Source of the DNA: CAYTLW01 sp964438735
GTDB taxonomy: Bacteria > Myxococcota_A > UBA9042
Assembly: GCA_964438735.1 (NCBI GenBank)
Contig: CAYTLW010000031.1
Coordinates: forward strand, 1 to 64,000
DNA: 64,000 nucleotides
Reading direction: 5' to 3'
This document shows, in pieces, positions 51,344 to 60,464 of this stretch. How positions within the stretch are numbered: the first letter of the stretch is position 1; every line of letters begins with the position of its first letter. The notes below the pieces were generated by a model. That model worked only from the letters and a program-made list of their open reading frames with translations. It ran no database searches and had not been told where the DNA came from. Both the position numbers and the translations under genes were made by a program.

Positions 51344-53352
51344 TCGGCGCCATCGCCAGTTGGCAATCCTGGCTCGTGACGACCGCCGGTGTGCTGGTCG
51401 TCATCGCCCTGCTGTACCTGCTGCGGCCGCGGCGCCGTCAGATCCAGGTGCCCTTCGGCGGTCTTTGGCAACGGGTCCTGGCGCAGGCGGAGGCCCGCGC
51501 CCTCGGCCGACGCTGGCGCCGCCTGTTGTCGATGTTGCTGATGGTCGCCATCGCAGCGCTGATGCTGGCCGCGCTGGGTTTGCCCCTCTTCGGCACGCGG
51601 GGATGCACGGGTCAGGTTGAGGTGCAGGCCAGGCATACGGTGCTCCTGATCGACACCTCCGCTTCCATGGCCACCCAGGACGGCGTGCCGGTCGATTCGG
51701 ATGGGGATGAGCTGATTGGCCAGCGACTCAGCCGCCTCGACGAGGCGCGGGCCCGGTTGCAGCAGGTGATCATCAGCGCCCGGCCAGGAGAGCGTTTCCT
51801 GATCATGAGCGCCGCCGGGCGCTTGCGAACACGCGGTGGCTGGACGTCGGACAGGGCGACCCTGCTGCGCACCCTGGCCACGATCGAGCCCGGCCAGGCC
51901 GCGCTATCATTGCGTCGTGCCTGGGCAGCAGCAGTGGACGCCGTGGCCGGTCGCGCGGGTCCGAGCATCGTGCTGGTGAGCGATGGCGGCCCCGCCATCG
52001 AGTCGGCTCCGGCGCCCGAATCGGTGCCGGTGAAATCGATCATGGTCGGGCCTGCGGTACGAACACCAAAGGCCGCCGGATTCGACAACCTGGCCGTCGA
52101 GCGCGTCGGCATTCGGCCCGATCCGGCGGATCCCGGACGCGGTGTGCTGACGGTGCGCGTGCGCAACGATCGCGATCAGCCGGTCGTGGCCCGGGTGACC
52201 GTCGCTGGGGCGCCCCGTGGACAGTCCGCGGCGGATTTCTCGGCCCCCGAAGCGCTCAAGATGGTGCGCGGGAAGCACATCCCCGCACACTCCGGGAAGT
52301 CGTTGACGTTCAACGACCTGGAGATGGCCGCCGGTCGTTTCGCTGTCCGCATTCAGCCGCAGGAAGGGGCGGATTGGCGCGATCTGGCCAGCTATGACGA
52401 CTTCGGATTTGCCGTGCTGGCTGAACGCAAGGAGTTGACGGTGCTTCAGGTGGGGCCCGGGAACATGTTCCTGACCGCCGCGCTGTTGGCCAATCCCCGG
52501 GTGGCCTTGAAAAATATCTACGACGTTCGCGACTACCGTCCAGAGGACTGGGCGGCAGCACATCGCAAACGACATGGCGTCGACATCGTACTGTTGGATC
52601 GCGTCGCCGCAGCGCCGCCCCCTGGAATGCCGCACCTTCGCTTCGACCCGGTCGCCCATGCCCACACCCTTGCGGGGAGCACCTTTGTCGGTGGCCCGGA
52701 CCTCTTCGTGCCGCCTGGCGAACACACGCTATCGCGCGGCTTTTCGTTGCAGGATGCGAACGCCGATCGCGTGCGCCTGCTCGAGGTGCCCACCGGCGCC
52801 AAGGTCCTGATTCGTGCCCGCCACAAGGGCGCCGTCGCGGTGGCCAGCGTGGACGGGGTCCGGCGACTGGTCATCGGCATGGACCTGCTGGACACCGATC
52901 TCGGCGGGCGTTTCGCCCTGCCGATCCTCATCGGCAACGCCATCGACTGGCTCGCCGGTGAAGACGAAGCCCTGCTGAGTCCGCTGGATCTGGGCCGGGT
53001 CTGGGCCATCCAGGCGCCTGTGCGCGGATTGACCTGGACCTACAGGGAGCCGGGCGGGCAAGACGTCCCTGCGCGCATCGCAGGCGACCAGATTATCGCC
53101 AGCAGCGAGGCGCATGGCATTCACCGATGGTTGGGGGCCGACGGCTCCACCCTGGCTCGCCCGACGCGCCTGGCGGCGACCGAGCGACCGGGGCTGCGCG
53201 CGCCTCTTTCTTCCGCCTGGGAGCCGGTGCCGGCAGCCGAGCAGGCCCGCAATCAACCGGCTCCGCGTCCCATCTGGCAGTGGCTGCTGTTGCTGGCCTT
53301 GGGAACGCTGTTCATCGAGTGGCCTCTGTACGTTCGCAGGAGGACTGTTTGA
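51340..53352 (+). CDS. BatA-like VWA membrane protein
   Basis: 670 residues. Two membrane helices near residues 12-28 and 64-80, then a VWA domain with DTSAS (105-109) and a C-terminal helix (WLLLLALGTLFIEW) with a basic tail. This equals the BatA/BatB layout: N-terminal helices, periplasmic VWA domain. The VWA domain is followed by a strand-rich region of about 400 residues including FDNLAVERVGIRPDP, whose role is unknown. GTG 51340 overlaps the DUF58 stop, and the next gene starts at its own stop (TTGA overlap). Confidence 0.85.
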   Translation: MIGAIASWQSWLVTTAGVLVVIALLYLLRPRRRQIQVPFGGLWQRVLAQAEARALGRRWRRLLSMLLMVAIAALMLAALGLPLFGTRGCTGQVEVQARHTVLLIDTSASMATQDGVPVDSDGDELIGQRLSRLDEARARLQQVIISARPGERFLIMSAAGRLRTRGGWTSDRATLLRTLATIEPGQAALSLRRAWAAAVDAVAGRAGPSIVLVSDGGPAIESAPAPESVPVKSIMVGPAVRTPKAAGFDNLAVERVGIRPDPADPGRGVLTVRVRNDRDQPVVARVTVAGAPRGQSAADFSAPEALKMVRGKHIPAHSGKSLTFNDLEMAAGRFAVRIQPQEGADWRDLASYDDFGFAVLAERKELTVLQVGPGNMFLTAALLANPRVALKNIYDVRDYRPEDWAAAHRKRHGVDIVLLDRVAAAPPPGMPHLRFDPVAHAHTLAGSTFVGGPDLFVPPGEHTLSRGFSLQDANADRVRLLEVPTGAKVLIRARHKGAVAVASVDGVRRLVIGMDLLDTDLGGRFALPILIGNAIDWLAGEDEALLSPLDLGRVWAIQAPVRGLTWTYREPGGQDVPARIAGDQIIASSEAHGIHRWLGADGSTLARPTRLAATERPGLRAPLSSAWEPVPAAEQARNQPAPRPIWQWLLLLALGTLFIEWPLYVRRRTV

Positions 53353-56120
53353 ACGGCCGGCGGTCCAAGTGGCGGCTGTTCGCCGCCTTGTTGTGGCTCG
53401 TGCTCGGCGTCTCTGCGGCGCTTGCGGCGCTGCAGCATGGCGACGCCTTGCCCGGGCTGCTGGATCCCTACGAAATCGAGTTGGCGGCCCCGCAGCGGCT
53501 CTGGCTGGTGGTGGTGGCGTGGTTTGTGCCGCTGGCGGCTCTGTTCTCGTTGACCGACATGCCGGCGGGTCAACAACTCCTCCAGGTCGCTTTGCGCATG
53601 GCCCTGATCGGCGCGCTCGTCCTCGCGTTGGCCGGGCCGCGGACCCGGCGGGATCAGCCGCGGGGGGTGCAGGTGGTGCACGTGGTCGACCGCTCGGAGT
53701 CCATGCAGGACGACGCCCTGAAGCACGCTGCCCGGGTCATTCGGGACAGCCACATCAACTCTGTGTCCAGCGGCGACGTCACGACGGATATCGTGCGCTT
53801 CGACCGGGTGGCGCGGCGCCTGCCCTGGCCGCCGACCGGCACCGACGACGAAGCCGATGACACGATTCCGTTGCCCGATCTTCGACGAAGCGCGGGCACG
53901 AGTCGGGGCACCGATCTCGCGGCAGCGCTGAACATCGCCCTCGGCCTGATCGACGACAGCCGGGTCGGTCACATTGTGCTGTGGACCGATGGCATCGAGA
54001 CGGCTGGCCATGCCCTGGGCCTCGCTGGCGCATTCGCCGCCGCGGGAGTTCGCATCCATACGCCGGCGATGGCCCAGGCTGCCAGCCAGCCGGCCGAAAT
54101 GGTGGTCGAGCGCGTCGAGACGCCGGCCGGTCTGCGCGCGAACATACCCTTCCCGGTCTCGGTCGCCGTGCGCGCGACGCGCCCCATGTCCGTCCGTTGC
54201 CGGGTCGAGGGGGGCACAGCGGCTCCCGAGCCGGTGATCCGTTCGGTGCCTGCGGGCGCCAGCCTCATCGCCCTGGGCAGACTTCGCTTCGCCAAGGGCG
54301 GCCACCACGACATGAAGGTGAGCTGCGAGGTGCCCTCCGGCGGCGATCGCTTTGCAGATAACAACACCATGCGCACGCGGGTGGCCATCCAGGCGCGCCC
54401 TCGAATCCTCTACCTGGAGGGTGCCGCCGGGCAGGGGCGCTACCTGGCCGATGCGCTCAAGGACGACTTCGACGTCAAGGTTCTCGGTCCGCAGGGGTTG
54501 CCGCGAAAGGTGGACCAGATGAAGGCGTACCACGCCATCATCCTGTCGGACATCGCGCGGAATTCGCCCGCCGGCGTGCCCCAACTGACCGACGGAGACA
54601 TGCGAAACCTCCATAAATGGGTCCTGCAGGGCGGCGGCCTGCTGGTGATCGGCGGCCAGGACAGCCTCGGCTCGGGCGGCTACCAGGGCACCCATTTCGA
54701 CCGCCATGTCCTGCCGGTCCGCATGGAGATCGAGAGTCGCGTCGAGATGCCGTCTATCGCCATGATGTTGCTCATCGATCGGTCTGGTTCCATGAGCGGG
54801 CGCAAGATCGAACTGGCCAAGGAGGCGGCGCGGGCCACGGCCGAGGCGTTGGGGGCCGAAGATCGGATCGGGATCATCCAGTTCGACAACATCGCTCGAC
54901 CCCTCGTCCGCTTGCAGCGGGCCGGAAATCGATACCGAATCGCCACCCAGATCAACAAGTTGACGGCCAGCGGCGGAACCCATATCTACCCCGCCCTGCA
55001 ACAGGCCCACACAGCGCTGACGGGCGTGCAGGCGCGCGTCAAGCACGTGATCCTGCTGTCGGACGGCCAGGCCCCACGGCGTGGCATCGACGCCCTGGTT
55101 CGCGGCATGCGCAACGCCGGCATCACCGTGTCCACGGTGGGCGTCGGCGCCGAGGTCGACCGCAGCCTGATCGAGTCCATCGCCGACCGCGGCGGCGGCC
55201 GCTTCTACTTCACGGATCGACCCGAGACGTTGCCTCGTATCTTCGTCCGCGAGACCCGGCAGATCGCCGGCAAGTCGGTGGTCGAGACGCGCGTCAAACC
55301 CGTCAAGGCACCGGGACTGGGCCGCATCGACCTGCTTCGTGGAGTCGATCTACGCCGTGCGCCGGCGCTGCATGGGTTCCTGCCGACGCGCGCCAAGCGG
55401 AGCGCCGAGGAGATCTTGCGCCTGAATACGGGTCAGCCGCTGCTGGTTCGCTGGCGCCTCGGCCTGGGCAAGGTCACGGTGTGGACCTCGGATCTGAAGA
55501 ACCGCTGGGCCCACGGCTGGATCGACTGGCCCGGCTACGGCCGCCTCTCGCGCCAGATCGTGCGCGACCTCATGCAGGAGGAGATCGGCCGGCGCGTACT
55601 CGTCCAGTTGTCGCGCGAGCGCTCGCGGCTGCGCGTCGCGGTGGATGCGGTCGACGATGACGACACCTATATGCGTGGGCTGCACGCTTCCGCCCGGTTG
55701 ACCTTGCCGGGTGGGGTACAGCGGCAATTGCCGCTGCCCGAGGTCGCGATCGGCCGCTACGAGGCCACCACGCCCATGGAACGCTTCGGCCCCTACGAGG
55801 TGCACGTCGACCTGCGCGGCGATGCCACCAGGCCACCGTTGGCCACCGGCTCCGCGACCGCGGTGCACCCCTACCCGGACGAGTATCGAAGTTTCGACAC
55901 CAGCGCCACCGCCTTGCCGGCGCTTGTGTCGGCCACCGGTGGAAGCGCGTCGGCGACCCCAGCTGAGTGGCTCGAGCGTGGTGGGGCCACCCATGAGCGC
56001 TGGCAATGGCTGTGGCCCGATCTGGTCTGGCTGGCGCTGGGGCTGTTGCTGCTCGACATCGCGCTGCGCCGAATTCGCCTGGGGCCCGCCCGCGCCACGG
56101 ACTGGTATCGCGCGCGCTGA
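53349..56120 (+). CDS. Double-VWA, GATase-like membrane protein
   Basis: 923 residues from TTG 53349, with AGGAGG at 53337-53342. Membrane helices at residues 10-28, 50-67 and 80-97, then VWA domain 1 with DRSES (114-118), a GATase1-like region (RILYLEGAAGQGRYLADAL and GGGLLVIGGQDSLGSGGY) and VWA domain 2 with DRSGS (477-481). The C-terminus has one more helix (LVWLALGLLLLDIAL). The first part matches the 32166-34457 protein, so both come from one family. The likely site is the periplasmic face of the inner membrane. Confidence 0.85.
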   Translation: MNGRRSKWRLFAALLWLVLGVSAALAALQHGDALPGLLDPYEIELAAPQRLWLVVVAWFVPLAALFSLTDMPAGQQLLQVALRMALIGALVLALAGPRTRRDQPRGVQVVHVVDRSESMQDDALKHAARVIRDSHINSVSSGDVTTDIVRFDRVARRLPWPPTGTDDEADDTIPLPDLRRSAGTSRGTDLAAALNIALGLIDDSRVGHIVLWTDGIETAGHALGLAGAFAAAGVRIHTPAMAQAASQPAEMVVERVETPAGLRANIPFPVSVAVRATRPMSVRCRVEGGTAAPEPVIRSVPAGASLIALGRLRFAKGGHHDMKVSCEVPSGGDRFADNNTMRTRVAIQARPRILYLEGAAGQGRYLADALKDDFDVKVLGPQGLPRKVDQMKAYHAIILSDIARNSPAGVPQLTDGDMRNLHKWVLQGGGLLVIGGQDSLGSGGYQGTHFDRHVLPVRMEIESRVEMPSIAMMLLIDRSGSMSGRKIELAKEAARATAEALGAEDRIGIIQFDNIARPLVRLQRAGNRYRIATQINKLTASGGTHIYPALQQAHTALTGVQARVKHVILLSDGQAPRRGIDALVRGMRNAGITVSTVGVGAEVDRSLIESIADRGGGRFYFTDRPETLPRIFVRETRQIAGKSVVETRVKPVKAPGLGRIDLLRGVDLRRAPALHGFLPTRAKRSAEEILRLNTGQPLLVRWRLGLGKVTVWTSDLKNRWAHGWIDWPGYGRLSRQIVRDLMQEEIGRRVLVQLSRERSRLRVAVDAVDDDDTYMRGLHASARLTLPGGVQRQLPLPEVAIGRYEATTPMERFGPYEVHVDLRGDATRPPLATGSATAVHPYPDEYRSFDTSATALPALVSATGGSASATPAEWLERGGATHERWQWLWPDLVWLALGLLLLDIALRRIRLGPARATDWYRAR

Positions 56121-56134
56121 GATGTGAAGTCGCT

Positions 56135-58132
56135 TCAGGAGATGGCCAGCAGGACCTTCTGCAGGTGTCGGATCTCATCGCGTAGATCGGCCGCCTTCTC
56201 GAACTCCAGCGATCGCGCCGCGGTCTTCATGTCCTTGCGCAATGCGTCGATTCGCCGCTCCAACTGCCCCTTGTCCAGGCGATCGCCGTCCGTGCCGCCG
56301 GCCTGCTCGTGCGCTTGTCCGTCCTGCGGAAGCAGCGTTTCGACGCCGGCGATCGCCTTGCGAATCGAGCGCGGCGTGATTCCGTGCTCCAGGTTGTGGC
56401 GATGCTGCACCTCTCGCCGCCGATCGGTCTCGTCGATGGCGCCCTGCATGGAGCCCGTCATCCGGTCTGCGTACATGATGACGCGGCCCTCGACGTTGCG
56501 TGCGGCGCGACCGATGGTCTGGATCATGGACCGACGGGAACGCAGGAAGCCCTCCTTGTCGGCGTCCAGGATCGCCACCAGCGACACTTCAGGCAGATCG
56601 AGCCCCTCTCGCAACAGGTTGATACCCACCAAGACGTCGAACTCCCCCGACCTGAGGCCACGCAAAAGTTCGATCCGCTCCAGGGTGTCGATGTCCGAGT
56701 GCATGTAGCGCACGCGCACGTTCAGGTCGGCGAGATACTCGGCCAGGTTCTCCGCCATGCGCTTGGTCAGGGTGGTGACCAGGACGCGTTCATTGCGCTC
56801 GGCCCGCAGTCGGATCTCCGCCAGCAGGTCATCCACCTGGCTGGCAACCGGACGCACCTCCACCTGGGGATCGAGCAACCCGGTCGGCCGCACCACCTGT
56901 TCGACGATCTCGCCAGCCGTCTGCTCCAGCTCCCAATCACCCGGGGTGGCCGAGACGAAGAGACGCTGCCCGGTGCGCTCGAGGAACTCGGCGAATCGAA
57001 GTGGGCGATTGTCCATCGCGCTGGGCAGACGGAAGCCGTGTGCGACCAGGTTCTGCTTGCGCGCCCGATCGCCGCGGAACATTGCCCCCAGCTGCGGAAC
57101 GGTCACGTGGCTCTCGTCGATGACCGTGATGAAGTCGTCGGGGAAGTACTCCAGCAACGTGGGCGGCGGCTCGCCGGTCTTGCGCCCGGTCAGGTGGCGG
57201 GAGTAGTTCTCGATGCCGTTGCAGTGGCCTCTCGTGCGCAGGTTCTCCAGGTCGTACATGGTGCGCTGTTCGAGGCGTTGGGCCTCCAGCAACTTGTCCT
57301 GGGAACGCAGTTCGATGAGCCGCTCGCGCAGCTCCACCGCGATCGTCTCCGTGGCCATGGCCAGGCGGTCCTGCGGCGTGACGAAGTGCGAACTGGGATA
57401 GACGTGTACCGAGTCCAGGTTGGCCTGCACGGTGCCCAGGAGCGGATCGATGACCTGGATGGTCTCGATCTCATCGCCCCAGAGCGACACCCTCAACGCC
57501 CGATCGTCGGCCGACGCCGGCACGATCTCGACCACATCTCCGCGCACGCGGAAGCGACCTCTGCCGAGCTCGTATTCGTTACGCTGGTACTGCAGGTCGA
57601 CCAGGTGGCGGAGCAGCTTCTGCCGCGGCAGCCGCTCGCCGACCGCGATCGGCAGGCGCATGTCCAGGTAGGACACCGGAGCCCCCAACCCATAGATGCA
57701 GGAGACCGAAGCCACGATGATGACGTCGCGTCGTTCAATCAGCGAGAACGTCGCCGCGTGGCGCATGCGGTCGATCTCGTCGTTGATGAGTGAGTCCTTT
57801 TCGATATAGGTGTCGGTCGACGGGATATACGCCTCAGGCTGGTAGTAGTCGTAAAAGCTGACGAAATACTCCACGGCATTGTTGGGGAAGAGGGCCTTGA
57901 ATTCGGCGTGAAGCTGGGCGGCCAGGGTCTTGTTCGGCGCCAATACCAGCGCCGGTCGCTGCAGGCGGGCGATGGCGTTGGCGACGGTGAACGTCTTGCC
58001 CGAACCGGTCACGCCGAGCAGCACCTGGGCCTCTGCGCCGGCCTGCAGACCCTGGCAGAGTGTCTCGATCGCCGCCGGTTGGTCGCCGGTTGGCGAGAAC
58101 TCGGCCTGAAGTTGGAATTCAGTTGCCGCCAT
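56135..58132 (-). CDS. uvrB: Excinuclease ABC subunit B
   Basis: Helicase-like damage-verification protein of nucleotide excision repair, works with UvrA and UvrC. 665 residues, normal length. Walker A GVTGSGKT (40-47), the beta-hairpin YDYYQPEAYIP (about 93-103), the DESH box (IDESHVTVPQ), the YMHSDIDTLER motif and GINLLREGLD are all present. The C-terminal UVR motif (SLEFEKAADLRDEI) contacts UvrC. It stands alone, convergent with the VWA gene (14 bases apart) and divergent from the lipoprotein genes. Confidence 0.97.
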   Translation of the reverse strand: MAATEFQLQAEFSPTGDQPAAIETLCQGLQAGAEAQVLLGVTGSGKTFTVANAIARLQRPALVLAPNKTLAAQLHAEFKALFPNNAVEYFVSFYDYYQPEAYIPSTDTYIEKDSLINDEIDRMRHAATFSLIERRDVIIVASVSCIYGLGAPVSYLDMRLPIAVGERLPRQKLLRHLVDLQYQRNEYELGRGRFRVRGDVVEIVPASADDRALRVSLWGDEIETIQVIDPLLGTVQANLDSVHVYPSSHFVTPQDRLAMATETIAVELRERLIELRSQDKLLEAQRLEQRTMYDLENLRTRGHCNGIENYSRHLTGRKTGEPPPTLLEYFPDDFITVIDESHVTVPQLGAMFRGDRARKQNLVAHGFRLPSAMDNRPLRFAEFLERTGQRLFVSATPGDWELEQTAGEIVEQVVRPTGLLDPQVEVRPVASQVDDLLAEIRLRAERNERVLVTTLTKRMAENLAEYLADLNVRVRYMHSDIDTLERIELLRGLRSGEFDVLVGINLLREGLDLPEVSLVAILDADKEGFLRSRRSMIQTIGRAARNVEGRVIMYADRMTGSMQGAIDETDRRREVQHRHNLEHGITPRSIRKAIAGVETLLPQDGQAHEQAGGTDGDRLDKGQLERRIDALRKDMKTAARSLEFEKAADLRDEIRHLQKVLLAIS

Positions 58133-58479
58133 GGTTCCCCCTGGAAGCCTCGAAGCCGACCACCCGCCATGCCTTCCGTCAAGTCTGCCGGGCCGAAGCA
58201 GCGGTCAAATTGGCCGTCATCGATAGGTCATTGAATGTGGGCGACCGGGCAAAAGTCGTTGAAACAGCGGCGTTGACGAGCAGTGCGCGCCGACCTTTGA
58301 TGGCCGGCCAGGGGTTTTTCGCACGCCATTGGGGTGCTGTTGACCGCGTATGCCAAGCGCACTAGAGTCAGCCCACCTTGTTTGACCAACGCAGGGTGAG
58401 GGAGCCCCCCGGACATGCGAGCGATCTCCAAGGTGGAGACCGACCAGGGATGGAGCGCTCACCCAACTGGAGACCGGTC
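58133..58479. promoter_or_regulatory. Divergent intergenic region between uvrB and the KA-rich lipoprotein
   Basis: 347 bases without a supported gene. It holds a plus-strand promoter at 58340-58368 (listed separately) and presumably a minus-strand uvrB promoter, which was not identified. No LexA-like palindrome was recognised. The stretch from about 58370 to 58479 would be the leader of the lipoprotein mRNA. Confidence 0.5.
58340..58368 (+). promoter_or_regulatory. Sigma-70-type promoter
   Basis: TTGACC (58340-58345), a spacer of exactly 17 bases and TAGAGT (58363-58368). Five of six bases of the -35 and four of six of the -10 match consensus. Transcription would begin near 58375, giving a leader of about 105 bases before ATG 58480. 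Confidence 0.5.
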
Positions 58480-58854
58480 ATGAGTCAATACTGGAAGCGA
58501 TTCATGCTCTTGGCTACCGCGCTATTCCTGTCGGCCTGTCTGGTCGGATGCGCGAAAAAGGCCGAAAGCAAGGCTGAGGCCGCTGCACCCGCCGCGGAAG
58601 AGGCCAAGAAGGAAGAGGCCAAGCCTGCTGCCGAAGAGGCCAAGAAGGAGGAGGCAAAGCCTGCCGCCGACGAGGCCAAGAAGGAAGAGGCCAAGCCTGC
58701 TGCTGATGAGGCCAAGCCTGCCGCCGATCCGGCCGCTGCTGCCGCCGATCCGGCTGCTGCCGCACCGGCCGCTGCACCTGCTGCCGCCGCCGATCCGGCT
58801 GCTGCCGCACCGGCCGCCGAGCCGGCCGCTGCGCCCGCAGGCGACAAGAAGTAG
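58480..58854 (+). CDS. KA-rich lipoprotein 1
   Basis: 124 residues. LSAC (17-20) and LVGC (21-24) are both lipobox-like; Cys 24 is the more likely lipidation site. The mature chain is low complexity: three perfect or near-perfect copies of a 12-residue EEAKKEEAKPAA unit (58597-58704), followed by Ala/Pro/Asp repeats. It is probably extended and flexible, tethering to the outer membrane or cell wall. Start ATG 58480 follows GGAGA. It lies next to the similar lipoprotein at 59075. Confidence 0.7.
   Translation: MSQYWKRFMLLATALFLSACLVGCAKKAESKAEAAAPAAEEAKKEEAKPAAEEAKKEEAKPAADEAKKEEAKPAADEAKPAADPAAAAADPAAAAPAAAPAAAADPAAAAPAAEPAAAPAGDKK
58597..58704 (+). repeat. Three tandem 36-base repeats in KA-rich lipoprotein 1
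   Basis: Units 58597-58632, 58633-58668 and 58669-58704 encode EEAKKEEAKPAA with small synonymous changes and one Glu/Asp change, consistent with repeat expansion. Confidence 0.85.
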
Positions 58855-58920
58855 CTTCGAGTTGCCGTCGAACACATTCGGAAGGGTGTGCTCGTCGGCA
58901 AAGGAAGCGCTCGAAAAGAA

Positions 58921-58958
58921 GGGGAGGGGGAGCGTCCAGGGCGGATCTCCCCCTCTCC
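58921..58958 (+). terminator. Hairpin downstream of KA-rich lipoprotein 1
   Basis: A 12-base stem (58921-58932 with 58947-58958, one G-U pair) encloses a 14-base loop. On the plus strand it is followed by GTTCGTTCC, with few T residues. It lies between the two lipoprotein genes and may end the first transcript or regulate read-through. Confidence 0.4.
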
Positions 58959-59074
58959 GTTCGTTCCCCGCCGGCCGTTCTTGCGTCGACGAGGGTCTCC
59001 GGTTCTGAACGGGGACAGGCCCGCTTCACGCGGCCACAACAAGGGGCGCCCCGCGTGCCCGAGGGAGTTGGACA

Positions 59075-59707
59075 ATGACGTTGCACAAGTCCGGTTGGAG
59101 CGCCTTGGCGCTGATGGTCGTGTTGGCATTCGCAGTGAGCGCCTGCGGCAAGAAGGCCGAAGAAGCCAAGCCCGCTGCCGAAGCGAAGGCTGACGAGGCG
59201 AAGAAGGACGAGGCCAAGAAGGACGAGGCTGCCCCGGCGGCCGCCGAAGCCAAGAAGGATGAAGCCAAGCCCGCCGCCGCTGGTGGCAACATCGACAAGG
59301 CCAAGGTGCTGGTCGACAAGATGGCCGGCGACATGGAGGCCATGCTCAAGGAGATCGAGGGCGCTGCCGGTGACCAGGCAAAAATCAAAGACATCAGTGA
59401 GAAGTTCAAGACCTCGTCCGAGTCCATGAAGACCGAGGGTGAGGCGTTGAACAAGGCCATGAGCGACGAAGAGAAGAAGGTCGTCGAGGCCTACGCCAAG
59501 GAGAAGATGGCGCCGCTGATGGGCAAATTCATGGCCGCCATGATGAAGGCCGCTCCGCCGCCCGGCGCCGCAGCCGCCGCTCCCGGTGGAGCGCCCGCAG
59601 CCGCCCCCGGTGGTGCGCCCGCAGCCGCCCCGGCAGCCGCGCCCGCAGCCGCGCCCGCAGCCGCGCCCGCAGCCGCCCCGGCAGCTGCCCCAGCAGCCGC
59701 GAAGTAA
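59075..59707 (+). CDS. KA-rich lipoprotein 2
   Basis: 210 residues with lipobox VSAC (21-24). After a Lys/Ala/Glu-rich stretch there is a helical middle (about 70-155: VLVDKMAGDMEAMLKEIEG, ISEKFKTSSESMKTEGEALN), then an Ala/Pro-rich tail with 12-base repeats (59607-59702). The helical segment could be a small bundle. Start ATG 59075 has a GGGAG site. It is not a paralogue of lipoprotein 1 outside the low-complexity part. Confidence 0.65.
   Translation: MTLHKSGWSALALMVVLAFAVSACGKKAEEAKPAAEAKADEAKKDEAKKDEAAPAAAEAKKDEAKPAAAGGNIDKAKVLVDKMAGDMEAMLKEIEGAAGDQAKIKDISEKFKTSSESMKTEGEALNKAMSDEEKKVVEAYAKEKMAPLMGKFMAAMMKAAPPPGAAAAAPGGAPAAAPGGAPAAAPAAAPAAAPAAAPAAAPAAAPAAAK
59607..59702 (+). repeat. Ala/Pro-coding 12-base tandem repeats
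   Basis: A run of 12-base units close to GCCCGCAGCCGC codes for alternating AlaProAlaAla. Several units are identical, so the tract may vary in length between strains. Confidence 0.75.
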
Positions 59708-59756
59708 GTAGCGTCTGCTCGACCCGCCTTTCATCGGGCGCCCGGGAGACCAACAG

Positions 59757-60455
59757 ATGAACAAGGTCTACGCCAACGCGGCCGAAGCGATCGCCGACAT
59801 TCAGAACGGCGCCGTCATCATGAGTTCGGGCTTCGGGCTCAGCGGCAATCCGGAGAACCTGATTACCGCGCTGGCCGATAGCGGCGTGCGCGATCTGACG
59901 GTCATCTCCAACAACGCCGGGGTCACCGACGACGGACTCGGCGTGCTGCTGCAGAGTCGGCAAGTGCGCCGAATGGTGTCCAGCTATGTGGGTGAGAACA
60001 AGGAGTTTGAGCGGCAGTTCCTGGCCGAAGAACTCGACGTTGAGCTCAACCCACAGGGCACTTTGGCCGAGCGCATCCGCGCCGGCGGCGCCGGCATCCG
60101 AGCCTTCTTCACGCCCACCGGCTACGGCACCATCGTCGCCGAGGGAAAGGAGACTCGGGAATTCGACGGCGTGCCCTGCGTGCTGGAGACCGCTCTGACG
60201 GCCGATTTCGCGCTCATCAAGGCGTACAAGGGCGACAAGTGGGGTAACCTGATATTCCGCAAGACCGCCCGGAATTTCGCGCCGATGATGGCCGCCGCCG
60301 GCCGCATCACGATCGTAGAAGTCGAGGAATTGGTCGAGGTCGGCGAGCTCGATCCCGACATGGTGCACACGCCTGGGATCTACGTTCAGCGAATCTTCCA
60401 GGGTGTGAACTATCGCAAGCCGATCGAGGTGCGTACCACTCGCCCCCGGCCCTAG
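59757..60455 (+). CDS. scoA: 3-oxoacid CoA-transferase subunit A
   Basis: Alpha subunit of succinyl-CoA:3-oxoacid CoA-transferase, 232 residues. The family motif GFGLSGNPENL (25-35) and RIRAGGAGIRAFFTPTGYGT are present, with HTPGIYVQRI near the end. ATG 59757 follows lipoprotein 2 by 49 bases. The catalytic subunit B (scoB) is on the other strand at 25482-26144, so the heterodimer genes are not adjacent, unlike the usual operon. It may be co-transcribed with the lipoprotein and amidohydrolase genes. Confidence 0.9.
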   Translation: MNKVYANAAEAIADIQNGAVIMSSGFGLSGNPENLITALADSGVRDLTVISNNAGVTDDGLGVLLQSRQVRRMVSSYVGENKEFERQFLAEELDVELNPQGTLAERIRAGGAGIRAFFTPTGYGTIVAEGKETREFDGVPCVLETALTADFALIKAYKGDKWGNLIFRKTARNFAPMMAAAGRITIVEVEELVEVGELDPDMVHTPGIYVQRIFQGVNYRKPIEVRTTRPRP

Positions 60456-60464
60456 GACACGATC

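Noticed and set aside
56126..56138. TGAAG...CTTCA hairpin between the convergent VWA gene and uvrB
   Set aside because: Only a 5-base stem with a 3-base loop, and no T run.
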